DNA from: Raphanus sativus
Lineage: Eukaryota > Streptophyta > Magnoliopsida > Brassicales > Brassicaceae
Direction of reading: 5' to 3'
NCBI RefSeq assembly: GCF_000801105.2
Contig: NC_079511.1
Span: 11,834,784 to 11,898,783, forward strand
Length of the DNA stretch: 64,000 nt
Positions 1 to 12,440 of the stretch are shown here, piece after piece (the stretch's first letter is position 1; every line of letters begins with the position of its first letter). A model generated the notes under the pieces. It was given only the letters and a program-made list of their open reading frames with translations, did no database searches and was not told where the DNA came from. The translations under genes and the position numbers were made by a program.

Positions 1-1313
1 TTTAAATTTTATATTTGGTCTATAAAATTTTGAAAATTACGTAACTATTTTGAGCTTGAAAAATTATATAAATTTCAATTTTTATTAAACTAATGCATTA
101 TTTATTTTTTTAAATATTTTTTGGTAAGATTTTTTATTTTTTCTCAACTTATATGGTTAAAATTCAAAATAAACATTAAATTTATAAGGTAAATTGTTTT
201 ATTAGTATTTTTAATTAATTATTAGATTTCAAAGTTTTAAAATAGAAGATTTTATAAATAACACTTAAACTAAAGGTTAGTAATATATTATATATATTTA
301 TATATAATCATTTTAGATAATATATTATTGTGATTTTCAAATTAAATAAATAGATAATATGTTGTTGTAGACATAAACGTTTCAATATGTCAACAATTTT
401 ATTTTCCTATATAAAATATTACATAATTTATGAAATTTAATAATTTTAAATGGTGGATGATATTATAATCTTTTTAAATGGTGAATTATAGCTTTTAAAT
501 GTTAATTTACCAATTTATATTATTTTCATATTTAATCTATCACTTCCATTTTTGTAAAATATAGACTGTAAATATAAAATTTATAAAAATATCATTGGAT
601 TTACTTTTTTTTATAATAAAATTTAATTAAAATATAATTATAATAACATTATATTACCAATTACTAAAATTTTCAATGCATTGGTTTTAAAATATTAAAA
701 CTTCTAGTAAAATTGTGTTAGATTTTTCCAACATATATTGTCATAACTAAAAGTAAAATTTATTATTTTCAAAAAAAAAGTAAAATTTATATGTATTGTT
801 AAATTTGATTTATTGTTAATATTATTATAATTATTAAGATTTTTATAAAACTTATATATTTAATAGATTAATGTGAATAATAAAATTGATGTAATTAATG
901 AATCGAATCTAATATGATTTTATGGTTAGAAAAATTGTATTTTTCTTTTAATAGAGAAGATATATTATATAATTAAAATTTTTATTATGAATAGAATAGA
1001 ATTTTATTTTGTTTTAAATAAAATTTTATTTAACAATTATTTTATAATAATATTACATTACTTATTAAGAAATTAATCAATGCATTAAATTAAAAAAAAA
1101 CATATGAAACAATTTAGTAAAACAAAAAGAACAAGTCAGACCAAATACTAAACCTCCGAAAATTAGCAAGTACTTTGGGTTGTGCCAACTCCTTTATTAT
1201 CATCAATAGTCTTTTGCTCGGATCAAAACTATAGTTTTGATTTTATGGATCTAATACCATAAATACTGAACTTTGGATCCTTAGAATCACTAGTCCATAA
1301 TTTGGATCACTTA
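1..1313. other. AT-rich intergenic DNA
   Basis: No gene is supported here. The stretch is strongly AT-rich, has many short A or T runs and no long open frame, and looks like old transposon debris. A 20-bp perfect palindrome lies at about 1223-1242. Confidence 0.6.
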
Positions 1314-1546
1314 GAGCATCATTAACCCTAAATTATTAAGTGGGGTGTTTAAAAAAGTTTTTTATCTGAAAAAGAAAAATTAAAAAAAAGAACCAATTAG
1401 CAGCTTGTTCACTGACAAACAGTTCAAGCAACATCACTTTCAAACTCTTAATTAAGCATTTTCATCCTCTTCTACTCTTTCTTCTTCCTTTTTTTAATTA
1501 AAAAAATTGTTAAGCACTCCTTAAGCAACCATAGTTAATGGTGCTC
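1314..1546. mobile_element. Tourist-like MITE (PIF/Harbinger type)
   Basis: A 233-bp element with imperfect terminal inverted repeats, GAGCATCATTAACCC at the left and the complement of GAGCACCATTAACTA at the right. A TTA trinucleotide flanks both ends (1311-1313 and 1547-1549), the target duplication expected of PIF/Harbinger MITEs. It has no coding capacity and would depend on a transposase elsewhere. Confidence 0.75.
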
Positions 1547-1549
1547 TTA

Positions 1550-3380
1550 ACTTTATGCTCTTATACCTCAGTATTTAGTACTATCGTAACACAGATGGAT
1601 ACAACATCTACAGACTTAATGGTCATGAAAAGATGACTCAAATGGTCATGAAAAAATATACTGGCCATAGTGATCATGCAACATGACAAACACTTATTTT
1701 TTCTCTTTTGTTTCCCACCATATAATCCTACGTCCTAACTAAGCAGGTCCAGTTGTACGGTCCAAACACTTTTTATTTGTTTATTTTTTTCTTTTCTGAC
1801 TTTTTTGGTTATCAACACACTATTGGTCTTTTTCGTAAAATCGTAAGAAAATATCCGGCATCATATTACAAAATATCCGGCATCATGTTTGTGTGGATTT
1901 TGTGTCGCTTGTTGGTTTGTTGGAAATCTACCCCTAAAAACGAAAAACTCCTACAATGTTTTTTTCTTTAATTGACTCGCAGACAAATATGTTTGGCTTA
2001 CTTCGACTCACCGTCCAACTCCTAGATGTTCATAATAGATTAGTAAGACAACATCTCATTTTGTATCTAATTCTGATAATGACGGAGTTATATAATTTTT
2101 TGACTGGAGAAATTGATGCATGAACCTTACATTTCACACTAGAATGCTTCTAATTAGTCATTAGCGAAGTAAAATTCGAACAACCCTCGCTGAGAATAAA
2201 ACCCATTGTAAAGCTATTATGTGATAAGCCATCATTACTGATTACCCATAAGACAGATCTGATATCCATTCGTGTTTTGAGAGGAAAAAAGAACAATCAA
2301 GATAAAGTTGACATCTCAACAAAAGGTAGCCACATGATTGAAACATACATTTGTCAACCAACACCATTCGGGTTGCCAGAGATAATCATTTGTCACCTTA
2401 TTTATATTATTAATGTTTTACTTATATTTATGAAAGTTGTACAATGTATTTAATATGTTTGCTTACATACCTAAGCTTAATCATCAAGTGGATTGTCATA
2501 TGGTCATAATACCCATTGCCGTCGTGTCGACATTTAGATCTGACCCGGTTCTTCAAATCTAGCTGGTAAGCTACATATGATATAGGACATTGATATGTCA
2601 ATCTCAGAAACATTAAAACTTATAACCCATCAACCCTTTTGTTTTATCGTCTTTAACTCTTGAAGTGTAATAACTAAGACCATGGTAGACAAAGACCATA
2701 GCTAGCCAAAGAAAAACGACCTAAACTTAAAACCCATATTGATTAGAATTTCTAAAACGTTTTCAGTCTTTGTTTTGTTCATTTTTAAATTAAGTTTGAG
2801 CACTTCTGTTTTATATTCGGTTAGCAATATTTATTTACTTATATCAATTTCAACTCATACTTTATGAAGTAGTTTTCCATTTTAAGGCTACGCTTTCAAC
2901 TCTCTTATTTATGAATCGGCTTTCGCTGCTATGGTTGAAACTGTTTTCTAAATTTTTTCTCTTATTCTCTCAAGCATCTTTATTTCTACATATTCAAATT
3001 TAAAAGTTTTCAATACGAGCAAAGTCCTACACATGGAGGATATGCATATTGCAGGGAGTAATGGACTACAAGTCCACAAGCTTAGTTTCTGCGCAATGTC
3101 ACTTATATGCTCCTAGGAGGATATGAATGGACCACAAGTCTACAATCCTAACGAAAAAGGAACCCAAATCGTAGACTGGAATGACAGATATTAATGCTCA
3201 TTTCCATATGTGATTATGAAGATAAATTATAAGAGTTATACGTCATAACTACTTATGTATGACGTTATATATTTCGATTTACTTTTAGTTCACGAGTTTC
3301 TTTTTTTTTCTCTAAATGTCAGATTTATTTTACGAAGCTTACAGAAAAATGTCAAAACGGATTTTATATATGAATATATC
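1550..3380. other. intergenic DNA, no gene seen
   Basis: Short open frames (for example 1753-1971 and 2428-2613) lack recognisable domains and have AT-driven composition. A degenerate direct duplication is visible at about 3033-3082 versus 3117-3150 (GAGGATATG followed by a segment containing GGAC/TACAAGT). Nothing else is supported. Confidence 0.5.
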
Positions 3381-3690
3381 AGCCCTGTTCGGGAAGAAGA
3401 TGCTGCCGTCAGCGTCCAGTAACCTGAAATTTTCTAGATACAAACCACGACGAAACAAACACAGATGAGAGAGAAAGTGATCGCTAGCGTCTAATGCGAC
3501 ATTGGATTTTCGAAAATGATAAACACTATTAAATCCGGCAATCTAAAGTAAGTTATACCAAAACTTTTAAATGAGAAAAAAACTTTTAAATAATGAGCCT
3601 GCGACTAATTCCAGCTAATATATTTTCAACTACACGTTTTAAATATCGTCGCTGAAGCTAGTTTCAACGTCTCTTCAAAGAACAGGGCTT
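3381..3690. mobile_element. probable hAT-like MITE
   Basis: The segment starts AGCCCTGTTC and ends GAACAGGGCT, with the similarity continuing inwards (GAAGA / TCTTC). It is about 310 bp with no coding potential. I could not find a clear target-site duplication, so the superfamily assignment is tentative. Confidence 0.5.
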
Positions 3691-4298
3691 CATCATTATT
3701 CTAGCTACCTATCATATGCATTTGTATATGTAATGAAAAAATCAAAAATCAATGGGTCTGACTGAATAGTACATGTGGCGTTATATTTTTGGTGGAAAAT
3801 ATTTTTACTTCCACTTCAGTTAATATTAAAACCAATCAGATTCAAAGTTTTTCACCTACTTTTCTGTCAGTAACTATTTAAATAGAGTAAAATTGGTTGA
3901 TTTTTTCCTCTTGTTCTTCAAAGAGAAAAATGTATTACGCTTGATTTGACATCTTTTCTTTTTTTTTATTATATTTATTTACTCAAGTAGTGTTACTCTC
4001 AGTTCCTCTATGATTATTAGGGAAAATCGGCCAATTCATACATCAACAGAAGGTCGCGGTCCCGATCAGTACATCAACACGGACTCTGTGCTAAAACATA
4101 CATCAACACCAAATATATTCAAATTTCATACATGAACAAAGATATCTAGGTTTATACATACATTGACCGAATCTCTGTTAGTCAAAAGTAACGGATGCTG
4201 ATGTGCGAAACAGGAACGGATAGAGCTTCCCTAACTAGAACCTACCCCTTTAATATTTTATTTAATTAATAACAAATAATAAAAATTCCATGTTCATG

Positions 4299-4361
4299 GG
4301 TGGAGTCGAACCCGGGTTCGGACAAAACTGAACCTTACACCAAACCATTATACCAAACGAG
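4299..4361 (-). other. tRNA-like module in left arm of fold-back element
   Basis: Read on the minus strand, the block has an A-box-like TGGTATAATGG followed about 40 nt later by GGTTCGACTCC (4302-4312), a perfect match to the tRNA B-box consensus GGTTCGANTCC. It could act as an internal Pol III promoter. I could not fold a convincing cloverleaf with an acceptor stem, so it is called tRNA-derived rather than a tRNA gene. Confidence 0.5.
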
Positions 4362-5115
4362 ATTATTGGTTGTGTATCTATTGTGTCTTACTTATAGCTA
4401 ATATATTTGTTTCATATATTTCTAATTATCTAAAATTAGTTCTACAAATATAAAAATTCTAAGTAATTGTGTTTAATTACCTTAATTCTTGTTATTGCGT
4501 TCTAAAACAAATCAAAATTTCAAATAAACAATTTAAAATCAAAAAACATTTTCAAAATTTTAAAAGAGAATATGCAATAACTTTTTTAAAAACAAAATTG
4601 AAAAACAATTTCAAAATATTATTATAAAATTTTTGAATTTGAAAACTGTATAATTTGAAACTATTTCAAAAAATATTTTTAGTTTTTATTTTATTTTTTA
4701 TTTATGATTTATTTGAACAATTAATTAAATATAAATAATTATTTAAATAAATATAGTTCTATAAATATAAATAATTATTTAAATAAAGAATAAATAAAAA
4801 TATTTTTAATAGTTTTGAATTATATGTTTTCAATTCATACTTTTTATAATAATTTTGTGGAAAATCATTTCAATTTTTTTTCATATTTTCTTTTTAAAGT
4901 TTGAAAATGCGTTTTTGATTTTCAATTTTTCTTTTTGAATTTTTACTATTTTAGAACACAATAACAATAATTAAAGGTAACTAAACAAAATTTCTTGGAA
5001 TTTATATATATATATATATATATAATATATGTGGAACTAATTGTAGATAATTAGAATAATATGAAAAAATATTTAGATATAAATAAGACACAATAGATAA
5101 CAAAATCAATAATCT

Positions 5116-5178
5116 TGTTTAGCACAGTGGTTGAGCGTTAGGTTTACTATTGACCGAACCCGGGTTTAACTCCACCCA
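5116..5178 (+). other. tRNA-like module in right arm of fold-back element
   Basis: The inverted counterpart of the block at 4299-4361. It has TAGCACAGTGG (5120-5130), close to a tRNA A box, and GGTTTAACTCC (5163-5173), a B box with one mismatch. It sits next to a T-run at 5189-5206, which would terminate Pol III. Confidence 0.45.
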
Positions 5179-5584
5179 ACAACATTGATTTTTTTTTTTT
5201 TTTTTAAAATAAAAATATAAAAACCACGTCAGCATCCGTCAAAGCCACGTCAGCATCCGTTACTTTTGACTAACAGAGATACGTTCAATGTATGTATAGA
5301 CCTAAATATCTTTGTTCATATATGAAATTTGAATATATTTGGTGTTGATGTATGTTTTAGCACAGGATCCGTGTTGATGTATTGATCGGGACCGCGATCC
5401 TCTGTTGATGTATGAATTGGCCGATTTCCCATGATTATTACGCCCAGTTACGCTAACATTTACCAATCGCACTCAATAGATCACACAGATTTCATATCTA
5501 TGGAGTTATGACAAAATAAGTTCCCCACAAGCCACATCCATACATGTGAACTCAACCATATCCTTGAACAATATACATAATTAT

Positions 5585-5842
5585 ATACTCCTTCTGTTCC
5601 TAAATAAAAGATATTTGAGGTAAAACACATTCATTAAGAAAATTACTTTTATCAAAATGAAATATTATAATTATAAATTAAAAACTATCTGATCAATTAC
5701 AATTTAGAACTATTAAATTTAATTGGTTACACAGTTTTTGATAAAGTTAAAATTATCTAGAAATATGAAAATAATTACATATTGGAACAAAAAAATTATT
5801 CTAATTTCTAAACATTTTATATTTAGGAACAAAGGGATCACT
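5585..5842. mobile_element. Stowaway-like MITE
   Basis: About 258 bp with terminal inverted repeats TACTCCTTCTGTTCCTAAAT at the left and the complement of a GATCCCTTTGTTCCTAAAT block at the right. This is the common plant CTCCCTCCGTTCC-type terminus. AT-rich interior, no coding capacity. Confidence 0.65.
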
Positions 5843-6866
5843 AGCAAGCTAAAAAATTTGCTAATAAATTATCATTTGTAATACTATCAATTTTCAAAAC
5901 AGAAATGTTATATAAGAAGTTCAATGTATCGACTTGCTTAATAAAACCCTAAACAAAATGATGATAACAACCATAATAAAAGTTAACCATAAACACGTTG
6001 CAGTTATCAGATTTTGAAAATTATGAAATTGACAAACAAATATTTGTGTACTGTAAGTGCGAATGTTAGAAAAACTTTAATATAAAATTATATCAACACT
6101 GTGTTATTTTTGTGTTCAAAAAAAATACAGTGTTATTTATGTATATTGTAATATATTTGGGCTTTTTGAGCAGATGAAAAAACAGACCATATAAGTCTAA
6201 TTACATAATCTTTTTTTTTTGAATGTAATCTAATTACATAGTCAGTTACAGATGCCGCCATTATTAGACCAATAGAAGAAGAGATAAGATCCATAATTGC
6301 GTATTAGTTAATCTTGACCTTATTAATTGAAGTCAGTTCGTTTATAATTGACGTGGAACATAAATAAATATCTGGAGCAAAATTTAAGTCACCTGAGAAA
6401 CAATTACATGAAAAGATATTATATTCTTGCAATGTTTACAAAAGAATCCCACACTTAAAAATATTTAGAAACAACCTCATTTGATTGATACGAAACAAAA
6501 TCACAAATTGAAAATAAAATTATCCTAATCGGGAACACACGGATACGCAAGTACCGACTACATCACTTACCAACTGCATAAGATTACATCAACGGTTATA
6601 TTATATTATAATAAGGTCACTTGTTTTATATATAGTAAAACCTGTGCATTTATTTACATAATGCATAGGTATGGTTTTGTTTATTGTTCATAATAATCTT
6701 TATATATTATGGTCAAACAAGCTTAAGAAGTTCCTATTAATAAATTCAAAATCCCCACTAAATGTAATTGGGTCTGTTGAAGAAATTATGCAGTTAATGT
6801 ACGATTTAGGAACTTTATCAAATTTGGAGGGGTTTAACGGTAATATTTGTAAAAAAAATAAAAAAA
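5843..6866. other. intergenic DNA upstream of the AT1G27850-like gene
   Basis: AT-rich DNA with no supported gene. It probably includes the distal promoter of the gene that starts translation at 7709. Confidence 0.45.
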
Positions 6867-7270
6867 GAGAGAGAGAGAGAGAGAGTGTTATCAGAACGAA
6901 CTCTTTCGTCTGCATCCAAGCCTTTAATCAGAGCTGCTTCGGTCACGGTTTCTAGAAAATCATTACGATCACATAACTCACAAAAGTCCCTCTCCAAAAA
7001 GCTCGAGAAAAGAGGAGTCTGGATAGTCACAGAGAGAGAGAGAGAGGAGAGAGAGAGAGGAGCCAGCTTTGTTGCGGTGCAAAGAAGCAAATCTGACAGT
7101 TTTGCAGAAACAAGAGAGAGAGAAAGAGCAAGGAATCGAAGTTTTGGTTCTTCTTCCACCCGAAGCAAACTAAATGCTCATACAAAGTTTACATTTTTCT
7201 TCACTCATAGAGAGAGAGAGAAAGAAAGAGGAATTGAATCGATCTCACTTGTGTCTCTCTCTCTCTCTCT
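6867..7270. repeat. cluster of GA/CT microsatellites near the gene start
   Basis: (GA)n runs lie at 6867-6885, 7031-7060 and 7210-7220, and a (CT)n run at 7253-7270, just upstream of or within the 5' leader of the AT1G27850-like gene. Such GA/CT tracts are common in plant core promoters and 5' UTRs (Y-patch or GAGA-type). Open frames across this region are driven by the repeat and are not genes. Confidence 0.7.
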
Positions 7271-7668
7271 GCTCTATTGATCTGTACGGAACTACCCTCT
7301 TCCCTGTTCTCTAGTTTCAGCCTTTCCAGGACCTGGGTTTGATCATTAAAGCCGAGATCTTTCTTTTCCTTGAAGTGGGTTCTGCTTAATCTCTGGTAAG
7401 CTTCGAGCTTTCTGCAAAATGTTATAGACTTTTGGGGAGCTTCAGTTGCAGTTAGAGCAAGTTATCAGAGGGTTGGAGTTATTGTTTCTCTCTGTTACAG
7501 GGTTGTTTAGTTAACATTTGTGAGAAAAAAGTTTGAGTCTTTTTGGTTAATACTGCTCAGCTTTTTTTTGTAAGATTTGACTTTTCCATCTAACAGCAAC
7601 CAACCAGTGACTATTGCTTTTTCTCAGGCTAAAAGGTTTGAAGCCGTTTGGGGAGTTTGAGGATTTAT

Positions 7669-7704
7669 ATGTTTGGATTCGTATGTGATCGCAAAAGACA
7701 GTAG
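7669..7704 (+). promoter_or_regulatory. short upstream ORF in 5' leader
   Basis: An 11-codon open frame (ATG at 7669, TAG at 7702-7704) ends four bases before the main ATG at 7709. It is in the leader exon that begins at 7628, after a likely 5'-UTR intron (donor GTAAGC at 7396, acceptor ending 7627). Its proximity to the main start suggests it could reduce initiation or require reinitiation. Confidence 0.5.
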
Positions 7705-7708
7705 AGAG

Positions 7709-10700
7709 ATGCCTCCTTCCCCGGCATTGAGATGCTCCCCTGGCAGGGAACTACAAGGTGGGAATAAACATAGAAGAGGACACAGCATTGAGTATGGGAT
7801 ACTGTTCAGAGATAAAGACGAAGATCTTGCCTTGTTTAATGAGTTGCAAGACAAAGAACGTGATGACTTCTTGCTTCAGTCATCTGATGATCTTGAGGAT
7901 GTATTTTGTAAGTTGTTTTTTTTTTTCTTATGCTGGCAGCAAATCAAGATATTCCTTTTTGTTATGTATCATTAATTCATTCCTTCTAAATTTGGGCATC
8001 TTTTATCTTTTAGCTACAAAATTGAAGCACTTTTCAGAGTTCACCATTCCTGTTCAAGGAGAGAGTAGCAGATTGCTGACTGCAGAAGGAGATAAGAACG
8101 ACTATGATTGGTAGCTTTCTTATCCAACTTTTGCTTCTGATTCCATAAACTTTAGTGTTGGCATTACTGTAGTAATCTGGCACAACCTTTTTAGTTGTCT
8201 TACAAAGCTTACTGCAAAATCAATGAAAGGTTACTGACGCCTCCAGACACACCACTTTTTCCTTCATTGGATGACGAACCTCCAGCAGCTCGTGTTGGGA
8301 GGATAGGGAGACCGCAGAGTCAGATTTCCTTATCTAGATCATCCACGGTATTCATCTATACTATATTTACACTGTTGATGGTCTTGAATCAAAATCTTAC
8401 TGCATTTCCTAATTCACTGTGATGAATATGTAGATGGAGAAGAGACGCCGTAGTAGTAGGGGCAGTGCAAGCCCAAATCGCCTAAGCACATCACCTCGTG
8501 CTGACAATATGCAGCAGACAAGGGGAAGGCCATCCTTAGCACGCCATCCTAGTCCTTCATCTGGTCCACGATCAGTTACCCCACCAGTTAGGAGGATTTC
8601 TCCTAGTCCAGGGAAACAACCCTCAGGACCTGTATCAAGATCTCCCACTCCAACTTCCCGAAGGATGAGCACTGGCTCAACAACCACCATTGCATCTCCA
8701 GCTCTCAGAGGCACTTCTCCTGTCAGAACTACCCCTGGCAACTCTGTTTCACCCAAAATAAAAGTGTGGCAGTCAAACATTCCTGGTTTCTCCTTGGATG
8801 CGCCACCAAATCTCCGAACTTCTTTGGGTGATCGACCTGCATCCTATGTAAGAGGTTCGTCACCGGCTTCCAGAAACGGCAGGGATGCAGCAGCCTCAAC
8901 GCGCAGCAGGCAATCTGTCTCTCCTAGTGCTTCCAGAAGTGTCAGTTCATCTCACAGTCATGAGCGTGACCGGCTTAGTTCTCATAGTAAAGGCTCTGTA
9001 GCATCATCCGGAGATGCTGATCTCCAATCTCTACAGTCTATTCCAGTACGTAGCTCAGAACCTCCAGTTTCAAAGAGAGCTAGCCTTTCTCCAAATAGCA
9101 GAACTTCGAGATCGTCAAAATTACAATCACCTGGTTTAGCACCAAGAAGGCCGTTTGAGTCTGCTCTTCGTCAAATGGTACATATTAAGCAGCCCATGAT
9201 TCTATGGATTTTCATTACCATTCTAAAGTTCATGTTTTAACTTCTTCTATGATCTACTTTTGTCATTCAGGATCATCCTAAAAGCCATCATAGCATGTTT
9301 AGGCCTCTTGCTTCTAGTCTTCCTAGCACAGGCATCTATTCTGGGAAAAGTAGTACGTCTTACCATCACTTAATGCTAAGACATTCTTCTCCACCGGTGG
9401 GGAGCAATTCAAGTCCTACCCAAGTTACAGGCTTCATGCCAGATACTAAAGGGAGTGATCCAGTCCCTGTTTTCCAGTCTGAAGATGAAAATTTGGATTA
9501 TCCTGATAAACATGGACAGGTTAATAATACCTTTGGCATGGTAGATTTATTAAACGAAGGTAGTAGACATGAGAGTCACGAGAGGTCTTTCAGTGATCAG
9601 CTTGGTGATATGGATCATGGTCATGCTGTTGAATGCGAGTCTAGTGTGAATGAGGAGGCCAGCCACCATGTTTCTGATGTTGAAAACAGTTCGACTCTTG
9701 GCACTAACTTTTTAGAAGGAGTCGGTCTTGAAACTATGGAGGTTTGTGGTAGATGTGGCTCCCACTATCGTGCCACTGAAGCAAATAGAAGCGAGATAAA
9801 TATTTGTCCAGATTGCAGGGAGGAACACAACTTTGTGGAAACAGATCCCACTGGAACAACAAGATCTCTTGATGAGAACTCCCTGAAACAGCCTCAGGAG
9901 ATTTTTGATGAAAAAGAGTCTTTTGCTGAGACAATTCCTGCCATAGATGTGCTAGAATCGCTGCCTGATGCTATGGCTGAGGCAAAGACAGCAGAAAACA
10001 TTGAGCAGTGTGGCGAGCAAGAACATAATCATTTGCGCGAGAGCCCTCTTTCCAGGGCTTTGGGAGAGCAAGATGTGGAGACAGGAACAGGAACAAAAGA
10101 TAGAGAAAATCAGCTTTCTGAGAAGCATAATGATTTGAAGATTGGCTCTTCAGAAGTGAGGGGGGTTCCTTTGCTTATAAAGAGATCGGTCAGTATGAAG
10201 TCACCCATTGTTAAAGCTAATAACTCCAGTGGTCTCACAAGATCATATGAGGGATTTTCTTATTTAAGGGATATAAGTATAAGCCTCAGAAGCTCCACAG
10301 AAACTACATCTGCATCTTCATCTTGGGATTATGGTTCCTCTATAAGAAAGGGAAGCCATCATGTACGACATCAAAGCGGGAGCACGCTTGACATGGAGAC
10401 TCATAGGTACGATACCAACTCTAAGTCCCTGAGCAGCATGTCATCTTCATCTGGTGTGTCAAGCCACACCTGCAAGGCTCTAAATATCATGCCGGCGGAC
10501 AGTTTTGAAGTTTCTGCTTCCCGAATAACATGTACACCCGATGAAACTCATCAAGAATCTCATCCTGAGCTCCAAGATTGGGAATATAATGGTGGTGGAT
10601 CAATTAGTCTTTCCACCGAGGTAGTTGGTGCTCTAGCAGAGCATAATCTGGTGATAGCTGACAATGATTTTTGTGAAAATGGAGATGGAGATGATGTAGC

Positions 10701-11611
10701 CATTACCGCGAGTAAAATAGAGATAAGCGAATCACCAGCACATTTAAGGAGCACATCAGAACTAGGAGGAGCATTACCTGTCACCGATGATCACTCTAGG
10801 CCGCAAGAAAAGGATGGTAACGAATCTCCTCAACACGGTTTGTCCACCACGACAGCCTCAGAAATAGAACTCGAGAGTTGTGCACCTGAAACACATGGTT
10901 TAGGGGTTCATGATGAGATTCTAGAGTCGGAATGCAATCTAAATGCAGTGGATGATTGCTCAGAGAAGAGTATGGGACATGATTCTGGAGATAACCACTA
11001 CTCCTTGGATCCAATAAACGAAATTTTAGGTACTTACTCAGATTTCTGATACTGGCATCTCATTGTGCTTCATTATTTATAGGTTCTTTACTACCTTGTG
11101 AAAGCTTAAACATGGTTTCTTACTCTCTCTCTCTCTCTCTGCAGATGAGTCGACCGTGATTGTGGAGTGTCCAGGTGGAAAAGAGACGAAGAGCCTGACT
11201 CTTGAAGAAGCCACTGATACAATACTATTCTGCAGCTCCATTGTTCATGATTTAGTTTACGAGGCTGCAACAATAGCAATGGATAATAAAGCAAAGGGTG
11301 TACCGGTGGAAGAAGAAATGTTGCATCATCCAACAGTGACAGTACTTGGAAAGTCGAATGCCAACAGGAGTAGTAGTAGTTATGGACGCGGTGGTGGTGT
11401 GACAAAGGAGAAGAAGAAACAGAGTTCTAAAGCGAGGCGGAAACAGAGAGAGACAGAGGAGAAAACAGAGGTGCATATAGAGAATGATGAAAATGCAAGT
11501 GAAGCAGCAGCGATGATGAGTAACGTTGGAGTCCCACCTCCTAGTAAAGGAGGAGAGAGTTTGAAACCACCTCCTAAGCTGGAGAACAAATGCAATTGTT
11601 CCATTATGTGA
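7709..11611 (+). CDS. AT1G27850-like Ser/Pro-rich basic protein with zinc-ribbon-like motif and C-terminal CaaX box
   Basis: Six coding exons, 7709-7907, 8014-8110, 8230-8347, 8434-9177, 9271-11029 and 11145-11611, join in frame with GT-AG introns to give 1127 residues. The N-terminal third is basic and rich in Ser, Pro and Arg with many SP/TP/RRxS sites, as in plant basic proline-rich, microtubule-associated-like proteins. Residues around 545-570 contain two CxxC pairs (CGRC and CPDC) that resemble a zinc ribbon. The middle is acidic and probably disordered. The last exon encodes a conserved-looking helical block and a Lys-rich stretch, then ends CNCSIM, a CaaX-type prenylation signal (CSIM) with a second Cys two residues upstream. 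I recognise it as the homologue of Arabidopsis AT1G27850, whose function is not established to my knowledge. The start was chosen because MPPSP opens the recognisable homology; the in-frame sequence upstream has no ATG. Confidence 0.9.
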
Positions 11612-12374
11612 TGTGACCATTTTTCTACTAGTAAATTTTTGTATGTTTGCTGTTGTTCATAATGTTTGTTGTTGTTGTTGTTTGGGTTTTATATGATTGT
11701 AAGCTTTAGAGTATTTTACGTTTGTTGCAGCTAATTTGTGAGAGGAGATCACGATATTCGGTAGCCGGTTAGTGGCATGAATTGTAAAGTGTTTTTATTT
11801 TATCTTATTTTGATTTGATTATTATTATCTTGATGTGTACCAATAAACCCTTATTTATGGTTTTATATATTTTATCTGAACGTCAAAGTTATCATTCTTT
11901 ACGGCCTTGCTAGAGAATGGCATATACGTAGATGGTTCAGTTGTAAGTGGATAAAGAATATTGATTAATGAATATATCAAAATGTGGGAGTTGATATTGA
12001 CACAATCAAAATTTATAGCTAAATAACTAAAGACTTCCGTAAGTATAAATTTTAGTGGTTAACTTTCATTTTGAAAATGATAAATCGACTAAACCAAAGT
12101 TCATAGATATTTAAGTTTAAAACTATTACAAAAATGGGTTTTCAACTTCTAAATAAACGATAAATAGGTTTTTAATCCTTTAAGGATATATTTAGCATGC
12201 TGCCTCTGATGATTTTATTTTTCTACGGCTACATTATGTTTTTTGTAGTAAAAATATTTTTAACCCTAAATTATAAATCATAACTTACTTTTTTCCTGTA
12301 ACAAAAATAATAATATACTTTTTCTATTTCTTTTGCTATGAAACTGAAATAAAAAATAATAATAAACGAGCAAT
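11612..12374. other. 3' flank of the AT1G27850-like gene
   Basis: Holds the 3' UTR, with GT-rich and AATAAA-like sequence near 11841, then AT-rich DNA. No coding region is supported. Confidence 0.5.
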
Positions 12375-12417
12375 GTCCCACATCGGCTATACTTCTAGTA
12401 TTACAATTGTATAAATA
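12375..12417 (+). promoter_or_regulatory. plant snRNA-type Pol III promoter (USE plus TATA)
   Basis: GTCCCACATCG at 12375-12385 is a match to the plant upstream sequence element (RTCCCACATCG) of snRNA-type genes. TATAAATA follows at 12410-12417, with 24 nt between them. This short spacing is the plant Pol III arrangement (U6, U3, MRP); the Pol II arrangement is about ten bases longer. Confidence 0.85.
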
Positions 12418-12440
12418 TAAAAATAATCAAAACGCTCATC

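Larger units (their letters stand above)
4020..5430. mobile_element. long fold-back (inverted-repeat) element, MULE-like
   Basis: This 1411-bp element begins GGGAAAATCGGCC and ends with its near complement. A perfect 10-bp direct duplication, ATGATTATTA, flanks it (4010-4019 and 5431-5440), a length typical of Mutator-like elements (8-11 bp). The outer 190 bp of each side are strongly complementary. Weaker complementarity continues through both arms to a centre near 4725, so nearly the whole element can fold into one hairpin. Each arm contains a tRNA-like block (4299-4361 on the minus strand, 5116-5178 on the plus strand). No transposase is encoded. Mutator affiliation rests on the duplication length and the long inverted repeats, not on a protein match. 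Confidence 0.8.

Noticed and set aside
4299..5178. Functional tRNA genes in the fold-back element
   Set aside because: A and B boxes are visible, but an acceptor stem and a complete cloverleaf could not be drawn, and the two copies diverge.
6671..7280. Overlapping 70-131-codon frames on both strands upstream of the AT1G27850-like gene
   Set aside because: They are created by GA/CT microsatellites, with alternating RE and SL runs, and have no homology.
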